Source: Hyphomicrobiaceae bacterium
GTDB lineage: Bacteria; Pseudomonadota; Alphaproteobacteria; Rhizobiales; Hyphomicrobiaceae
Reading direction: 5' to 3'
Length of the DNA stretch: 56,824 nt
Assembly (NCBI GenBank): GCA_025359185.1
Contig: JANYHF010000031.1
Location: 1-56,824, forward strand
Shown here: one piece after another, positions 52,050 through 56,824 of the stretch
How the letters are laid out: the number at the start of each line of letters is the position of its first letter
How positions within the stretch are numbered: the first letter of the stretch is position 1
Made by a program: the position numbers and the translations under genes
Notes under the pieces: generated by a model
The model's input: the letters and a program-made list of their open reading frames with translations, nothing else
Database searches by the model: none
Told to the model about the DNA's origin: nothing

Positions 52050-55000
52050 CTACGCCGCATACTCCAATAACAGGTCCTTGGCGTCGACCTGCTGGCCGGC
52101 CATCACGGCCACCGATGCAACCGTTCCCGCCCTATCGGCATGGATGGCCGTCTCCATCTTCATGGCCTCGATGGTCAACAGCAGATCGCCCGCCCGCACC
52201 TTCTGGCCGGCCTTGACCGCCAGCGTCGCCACCATGCCGGGCATGGGTGACGCCACCTGCCTCGCGTCGGCCTGATCCGCCTTGCGGCGCTTGGGAGCCG
52301 CCGCCGCCTTCAGCCGGTTCGGCACCCGAACCATGCGCGGAACGCCGTTGAGTTCAAAGAACACGGCGACAAGGCCGTCCTCGTCCGGTTGCCCTATGGT
52401 TTGCAGTTGCAGCACCAGCACTTTGCCCGGCTCAAGCTCGATGCTGATTTCCTCACCCGGCGCCATGCCGTAGAAAAACGTCGGCGTCGGCAGCACGGAA
52501 ACGGGGCCGTAGTCGGCGCGGCGCTTGGCAAAGTCGGCATAGACCTTGGGATACATGAGATAGGAGGTAAACTCCTCATCGGTGATTTCTGTGCCGGCCT
52601 CTGCGCACAAGGCGCTGAGATCGGCGGGCTTCATCGCCGCGCCCGGACGCTCCGTCAGCGGCTTATCGCCCTTCAGCACCTTCTTCTGCAACGCTTTTGG
52701 GAACCCGCCCGGCGGCTGGCCGAGCTCGCCACGAAAAAAGCTGATGACCGAGTCCGGGAACGCCACGTCGCGTTTTGGGTCTTCAATATCTTCCCGGGTC
52801 AGCCCGGCCGAGACCATGGCCAGCGCCATATCGCCAACAACCTTGGACGACGGCGTCACCTTGACGATATCCCCAAACATGGCGTTGACGTCAGAGTAGG
52901 CCCGCGCAACCTCGTGCCAGCGTTCAGCCAGGCCGAGCGAACGCGCCTGCTCCTTGAGGTTCGTAAACTGCCCACCGGGCATCTCGTGCAGATAGACCTC
53001 GGCGGCGCCCGAACGCATGTTGCTTTCGAAGGGCGTGTACTGTGTGCGGACGGCCTCCCAATAATCTGCAAACTGACGCAACGTCGCAGGGTCGAGGCCG
53101 GTATCACGTTCGGAGCCTCGCAACGCCTCGACGATCGACCCCATTGGCGGCTGCGAGGTGAGCCCCGAGAACGAATCCATCGCGGCATCTATCGCGTCCA
53201 CGCCTGCGTCACACGCCGCCAGCACGCTTGCCGCCGACAGGCCACTGGTATCATGGGTGTGAAAGTGCACCGGTAGCCCGGTCTCTTCTTTCAGCGCCTT
53301 GATCAGCACCCGCGCAGCAGCCGGCTTCACGAGGCCCGCCATGTCTTTCAGGCCAAGCACATGCGTTCCCGCCTTGGCCAGGTCCTTGGCAAGGCCCACA
53401 TAGTATTTGAGATCGTACTTCGCCCGCGCCGGATCGAGAATATCGCCGGTGTAGCAGATCGAAGCCTCAATGAGCTTGCCGCTCGCGCCAACCGCATCGA
53501 TGGCCACCCGCATGTTCGGCACCCAGTTGAGGCTATCGAAAATGCGGAACACATCAACGCCGCTCGCCGCCGCACGGCCGATGAACTGTTGCACCACATT
53601 GTCCGGATAATTCGTATACCCAACAGCATTGGCACCGCGCAGCAGCATCTGCAGCATGACATTGGGCGACTTCGCTGACAGAATGGACAGACGTTCCCAA
53701 GGGTCCTCCTGCAGGAAGCGCATGGCGACATCGAAGGTCGCGCCGCCCCAGCATTCCAGCGAGAACAGCGTGGGCAGACGATGCGCGTAGGCATCGGCGA
53801 CGCGCGCCATGTCGAACGTGCGCATCCGCGTCGCCAACAGCGACTGATGCGCATCCCGCATCGTCGTATCGGTGATCAGCACACGCCTTTGCGTCAGCAT
53901 CCATTCGGCAACCGCCTTGGCGCCTTTGTCTCTCAAGAGCGTGCGTGTGCCGTCTTGCGGCTTACCGGGATCATAGGCCGGCGGGCGTGGCACCAAGGCG
54001 TGCTCGGGCGGCTTCGGGCGTCCGGCCACCTCGGGATTGCCATTGACAGTCACGTCGGCGATGAAGGTGGAGAGCTTGGTCGCCCGGTCCAGCCGCTTGG
54101 TGAACTGGAACAGCTCCGGCGTTTCGTCGATGAAACGGGTCGTATAATCGTTGGTGAGAAATTTTGGGTGGTTGATCAGGTTCTCGACAAAGGCGATATT
54201 GCTGGCAACACCTCGGATGCGGAATTCGCGCAAGGTGCGGTCCATGCGCTTGATGGCCTCGCCCGGCGTCGGCGCCCAGGTGGTGACCTTCACCAGCAAT
54301 GAATCGTAGTGGCGCGTGATGACCGCACCGCCATAAGCCGTGCCGCCATCGAGCCGCACCCCGAAGCCGGACGCACTGCGATACGCTGTGATCCTCCCAT
54401 AATCTGGCACGAAATTATTCTCGGGATCCTCAGACGTAATGCGCGATTGCAGCGCATGTCCGTTCAGCCGGATGTCTTTTTGTGCGGGGACGCCCGACGA
54501 GGCCGTATCCCCAATGACAGCTCCTTGCGCGATAAGGATCTGCGCCTTGACGATATCGATGCCCGTGACCTGCTCGGTCACTGTGTGCTCGACCTGGATG
54601 CGCGGATTGACCTCGATGAAGTAGAACTGGTTGGTCACCGCGTCCATGAGAAATTCGGCTGTACCCGCATTGACATAGTGGGCCTTGCGCGCGAGCTTCA
54701 TCGCCGCCTCGCACACGTCAGCTCTTTGCGCGTCTGATAAATAGGGCGCAGGCGCTCGTTCAACGACCTTCTGGTTGCGCCGCTGGATCGAGCAATCGCG
54801 CTCGAAGAGATGCACGATGTTGCCATGCGTATCGCCGAGCATCTGCACTTCCACATGCCGCGCCCGCTCAACCAACTTTTCAAGATACACCTCGCCATTG
54901 CCGAAAGCGGCCTCCGCCTCGCGCCGCCCGGCCAGCACCTGCTCCTCAAGCTCGCTCTCGCTCATGATGCGCCGCATCCCGCGACCGCCACCGCCCCAGC

Positions 55001-55505
55001 TGGCTTTGAGCATCAGCGGATAGCCGATCTCTTTGGCGAGCTTCTTGATCGTTTTGCCGTCCTCAGGCAGTGGCCCGGTCGCAGGCATCAGCGGTGCGCC
55101 AGCCTCGGCCGCGAGCTTGCGCGCTGACACCTTGTTGCCGAGCAGCTTCATCACCTCGGGCGGCGGACCCACCCAGGTCAGCCCGGCCGCTATTACTGCC
55201 TCGGCGAATTCCGGGTTTTCAGAGAGAAAACCGTAGCCCGGATGCACGCCGTCGGCGCCGCTGAGGTCGGCGATGCGCAGGTAATCCGGGATCGAGAGAT
55301 ACGCCTTCACCGGCCCCAGTCCTTCGCCGGTGCGGAACGCCTGATCCGCCTTGAAGCGGTGCAGCGATAACCTATCCTCGTCAGTGAACACCGCGACGGT
55401 GGCCAGTCCCAGCTCGGTCGCTGCCCGCATGACACGAATGGCGATTTCGCCGCGATTGGCGATGAGCAGCTTGGTGATGGGTTTTGGCGTCGGCGCTTGC
55501 GGCAT
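52050..55505 (-). CDS. pyc: Pyruvate carboxylase
   Basis: An 1151-residue single-chain pyruvate carboxylase, biotin- and ATP-dependent, making oxaloacetate for the TCA cycle. Domains: biotin carboxylase (~8-470; LIANRGEIAIRVMRAATELG, KASWGGGGRGMRRI, EVNPRIQVEHTVTE), carboxyltransferase (~550-830; DTTMRDAHQSLLATRMRTFD, metal site HFHTHDTSG), the PYC tetramerisation part (~850-1060), and the biotinyl domain with Lys1116 in EAMKMET. Length and order are standard. A perfect palindrome (55524-55538) lies 19 bp upstream and a strong terminator-like hairpin about 95 bp upstream. Confidence 0.97.
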   Translation of the reverse strand: MPQAPTPKPITKLLIANRGEIAIRVMRAATELGLATVAVFTDEDRLSLHRFKADQAFRTGEGLGPVKAYLSIPDYLRIADLSGADGVHPGYGFLSENPEFAEAVIAAGLTWVGPPPEVMKLLGNKVSARKLAAEAGAPLMPATGPLPEDGKTIKKLAKEIGYPLMLKASWGGGGRGMRRIMSESELEEQVLAGRREAEAAFGNGEVYLEKLVERARHVEVQMLGDTHGNIVHLFERDCSIQRRNQKVVERAPAPYLSDAQRADVCEAAMKLARKAHYVNAGTAEFLMDAVTNQFYFIEVNPRIQVEHTVTEQVTGIDIVKAQILIAQGAVIGDTASSGVPAQKDIRLNGHALQSRITSEDPENNFVPDYGRITAYRSASGFGVRLDGGTAYGGAVITRHYDSLLVKVTTWAPTPGEAIKRMDRTLREFRIRGVASNIAFVENLINHPKFLTNDYTTRFIDETPELFQFTKRLDRATKLSTFIADVTVNGNPEVAGRPKPPEHALVPRPPAYDPGKPQDGTRTLLRDKGAKAVAEWMLTQRRVLITDTTMRDAHQSLLATRMRTFDMARVADAYAHRLPTLFSLECWGGATFDVAMRFLQEDPWERLSILSAKSPNVMLQMLLRGANAVGYTNYPDNVVQQFIGRAAASGVDVFRIFDSLNWVPNMRVAIDAVGASGKLIEASICYTGDILDPARAKYDLKYYVGLAKDLAKAGTHVLGLKDMAGLVKPAAARVLIKALKEETGLPVHFHTHDTSGLSAASVLAACDAGVDAIDAAMDSFSGLTSQPPMGSIVEALRGSERDTGLDPATLRQFADYWEAVRTQYTPFESNMRSGAAEVYLHEMPGGQFTNLKEQARSLGLAERWHEVARAYSDVNAMFGDIVKVTPSSKVVGDMALAMVSAGLTREDIEDPKRDVAFPDSVISFFRGELGQPPGGFPKALQKKVLKGDKPLTERPGAAMKPADLSALCAEAGTEITDEEFTSYLMYPKVYADFAKRRADYGPVSVLPTPTFFYGMAPGEEISIELEPGKVLVLQLQTIGQPDEDGLVAVFFELNGVPRMVRVPNRLKAAAAPKRRKADQADARQVASPMPGMVATLAVKAGQKVRAGDLLLTIEAMKMETAIHADRAGTVASVAVMAGQQVDAKDLLLEYAA

Positions 55506-55523
55506 GAGTCAACAATCCTGGCG

Positions 55524-55538
55524 TGTTGCAGTGCAACA
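55524..55538. promoter_or_regulatory. Perfect palindrome upstream of pyc (candidate operator)
   Basis: TGTTGCA-G-TGCAACA is a perfect 15-bp palindrome 19 bp before the pyc start codon, where a repressor would sit over the promoter or leader. The TTGC...GCAA shape resembles sites of several carbon-metabolism regulators, but I cannot name the protein. Confidence 0.5.
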
Positions 55539-55598
55539 AATGCCGGGCGCGCGGCGAATTGTCCAGGGGTAAGAGGAGGTTGCTGCCAAGAGGACACG

Positions 55599-55640
55599 AA
55601 AAATGGCGGGCACGCGCTGGGGGAAAGGCGCGTGCCCGCC
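55599..55640 (-). terminator. Strong intrinsic terminator with no gene before it
   Basis: A perfect 13-bp stem, GGCGGGCACGCGC (55605-55617) with GCGCGTGCCCGCC (55628-55640), 10-base loop. Read leftward it is followed by ATTTTT (55604-55599), the classic intrinsic terminator form. No gene lies upstream of it on this strand before the IS. Confidence 0.85.
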
Positions 55641-56055
55641 GTGATGCGCTGGCGTCATCGGGGCGCTTTTAGGGGCAGGCGGCGGCCCGGAGCGCGGCGC
55701 ATCATCAGTTTCGCCGGCCGAGGGGAGGAGGGGATCGTACCGGTTCGGGAAGGTAGTCGCGGTGAGGGGTGTGGAGGTTCAACTGGGGTCAATGAAGCCG
55801 AGCTGACATTGGCAAGACACGCAGCCTAGATCGCGCTGGATCAATTGAGAGAAATGCTCCGGTAACAAGCTGCGCACGCGCCAGGAGGATTGCCGAGATT
55901 ACTCTCGTACCTATCGTCTCCGGGCTGGTGTCCTGGGCCCTGATCTGCACGACGCTTGGTTTGTCCAGACCCAGGCTGTGTGAAAACTTGCACTGACAAT
56001 ACTGAATTTGTACGGATCGTGTTAGGATCACCCCACTGAATCGGTGGGGGCGGGG

Positions 56056-56824
56056 ATGGCGGGTTTCGTTGAGGGCATGGACCGGCGGCAGGCGACGATG
56101 TTGCCGGAATGCCTGGAGGATTGGGTTGGTGAGAACAATCCTGTCCGCGCGGTCGATGTGTTCGTCGATGCGCTTGATCTGGGCAGCCTTGGGTTTGAAG
56201 GCGCTCAGGCGTTGGCGACTGGCCGCCCCGGCTACAATCCGGCGGTTCTGCTCAAGCTTTACATCTACGGCTATCTCAACCGCGTGCAGTCGAGCGGCCG
56301 CCTGGAACGCGAGGCGGGCCGCAACTTGGAAGTGATGTGGCTGACGCAGCGACTCGCGCCTGACCACAAAACCATCGCCGATTTCCGCAAAGACAATGGC
56401 CTGGCCATCAAGAAGGTGTGCGCGCAGTTCGTCGAGGTGTGCCGCAAGCTGGGCCTGCTGGCGAAAGCCAGCGTGGCGATCGACGGCAGTAAGTTCAAAG
56501 CCGTCAACAGCCGCGACAACAATTTCACGAAGGGCAAGTTGGAGCGGCGGCTCAAGCAGATCGAAGAGAGCGTGGCGCGCTACATGGGCCAACTCGACAC
56601 CGCCGACCGCCGCGTGGCCGCCGGTGAAGAGCCATCGGAAACGACGCTTTTGACCAAGACGCGGCTTAAAGAAAAGCTCGTCAAACTTGACGAAGAAGTG
56701 CAGCGGCTGAAGGCCATCGAAAAGCAAGTGCTCGCCTCGCCCGACCAACAGGTCTCGCTGACCGATCCCGATTGCCGTTCGATGGCAACACGTGGGCGCG
56801 GCAGCGGCATGGTCGCCTACAATG
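56056..56824 (+). CDS. IS1182-family transposase, N-terminal part (runs off right edge)
   Basis: The first 256 codons of a transposase, open to the window end. The N-terminal region (MLPECLEDWVGENNPVRAVD, GRPGYNPAVLLKLYIYGYLN) is the DUF772-type domain of IS1182/IS5-like enzymes, and ASVAIDGSKFKAVNSRDNNF holds the first catalytic Asp. A coiled-coil stretch (KGKLERRLKQIEESVARYMG) follows. GGGGCGGGG precedes ATG 56056. No frameshift is visible, so the element may be intact beyond the window. Confidence 0.88.
   Translation, partial: MAGFVEGMDRRQATMLPECLEDWVGENNPVRAVDVFVDALDLGSLGFEGAQALATGRPGYNPAVLLKLYIYGYLNRVQSSGRLEREAGRNLEVMWLTQRLAPDHKTIADFRKDNGLAIKKVCAQFVEVCRKLGLLAKASVAIDGSKFKAVNSRDNNFTKGKLERRLKQIEESVARYMGQLDTADRRVAAGEEPSETTLLTKTRLKEKLVKLDEEVQRLKAIEKQVLASPDQQVSLTDPDCRSMATRGRGSGMVAYN

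Larger units (their letters stand above)
55506..56055. other. 550-bp gap between pyc and the right-hand IS, no gene seen
   Basis: No convincing coding frame. From pyc outward it contains the palindrome 55524-55538, the hairpin terminator 55599-55640 and then G-rich sequence up to the transposase. The IS end should lie somewhere in about 55960-56055, where composition drops (GTGTGAAAACTTGCACTGAC), but I cannot identify the terminal inverted repeat without its partner. Confidence 0.5.

Noticed and set aside
55789-56748. A 319-codon minus-strand frame opposite the IS1182 transposase
   Set aside because: The plus-strand transposase is clearly coding; the antisense product has no family features.

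Overview
The window reads as chromosomal DNA of an alphaproteobacterium, most likely of the order Hyphomicrobiales (Rhizobiales). The clues are a rhizobial-type rhamnose locus (RhaR/S/T/P/Q/K with a two-domain RhaD), a membrane ferritin MbfA preceded by an Irr-type iron control element, a Porin_2-type porin and a single-chain pyruvate carboxylase. Genes are tightly packed, G+C is high, and overlapping ATGA stop/start junctions are common. I cannot fix the genus from sequence alone.

Layout. Both edges are transposases: the last 38 codons of an ISAzo13-type transposase (1-115) and the first ~256 codons of an IS1182-type transposase (from 56056). In between: 0.1-5.2 kb holds a sterol-desaturase-family membrane enzyme, the iron exporter mbfA and DNA polymerase I. 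5.3-15.9 kb is a complete-looking L-rhamnose uptake and catabolism regulon, split into a leftward transport/kinase/regulator operon (rhaRSTPQK) and a rightward enzyme pair (rhaD-rhaI), driven from one short divergent promoter carrying a large interrupted palindrome. 16-22 kb holds a small Zn-finger-like protein, an M24-fold protein, argG and a dapA-smpB-GNAT/redoxin operon. 22-34 kb is rich in cell-wall and peptide functions: soluble lytic transglycosylase, L,D-transpeptidase, M19 dipeptidase and a dpp-type oligopeptide ABC transporter. 34.5-45 kb carries assorted metabolic and housekeeping genes, including an amidinotransferase, a YdcF protein, a serine hydrolase, an FAH-family hydratase, a HAD phosphatase, a GMC oxidoreductase, ferrochelatase and a CoA-transferase. 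45.8-48.2 kb holds a porin and a HicB-HicA-HigA cassette bracketed by two 76-nt direct repeats. 48-55.5 kb holds pncB, an acyl desaturase coupled to an MFS pump, and pyruvate carboxylase.

How the genes fit together. RhaSTPQ should import rhamnose, RhaI isomerises it, RhaK phosphorylates the ketose and the aldolase/dehydrogenase RhaD splits and oxidises the product; a RhaU mutarotase gene, present in the Rhizobium leguminosarum operon, is absent. The Slt, Ldt, M19 dipeptidase and Dpp genes could release, import and hydrolyse wall peptides. 

The most unusual points are: a GNAT-redoxin fusion without any cysteine in its redoxin half and translationally coupled to smpB; an alpha/beta hydrolase whose nucleophile serine is glycine; an M24 protein without the metal-binding aspartates; a strong orphan promoter followed by a foldable G+C-rich segment (27.2-27.5 kb) that could be a small RNA or a long ldt leader; the symmetric back-to-back rha promoter; the repeat-bracketed toxin-antitoxin cassette with an orphan HigA; and a perfect 13-bp intrinsic terminator upstream of pyc with no gene in front of it. 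No CRISPR array, tRNA, rRNA or phage was seen.
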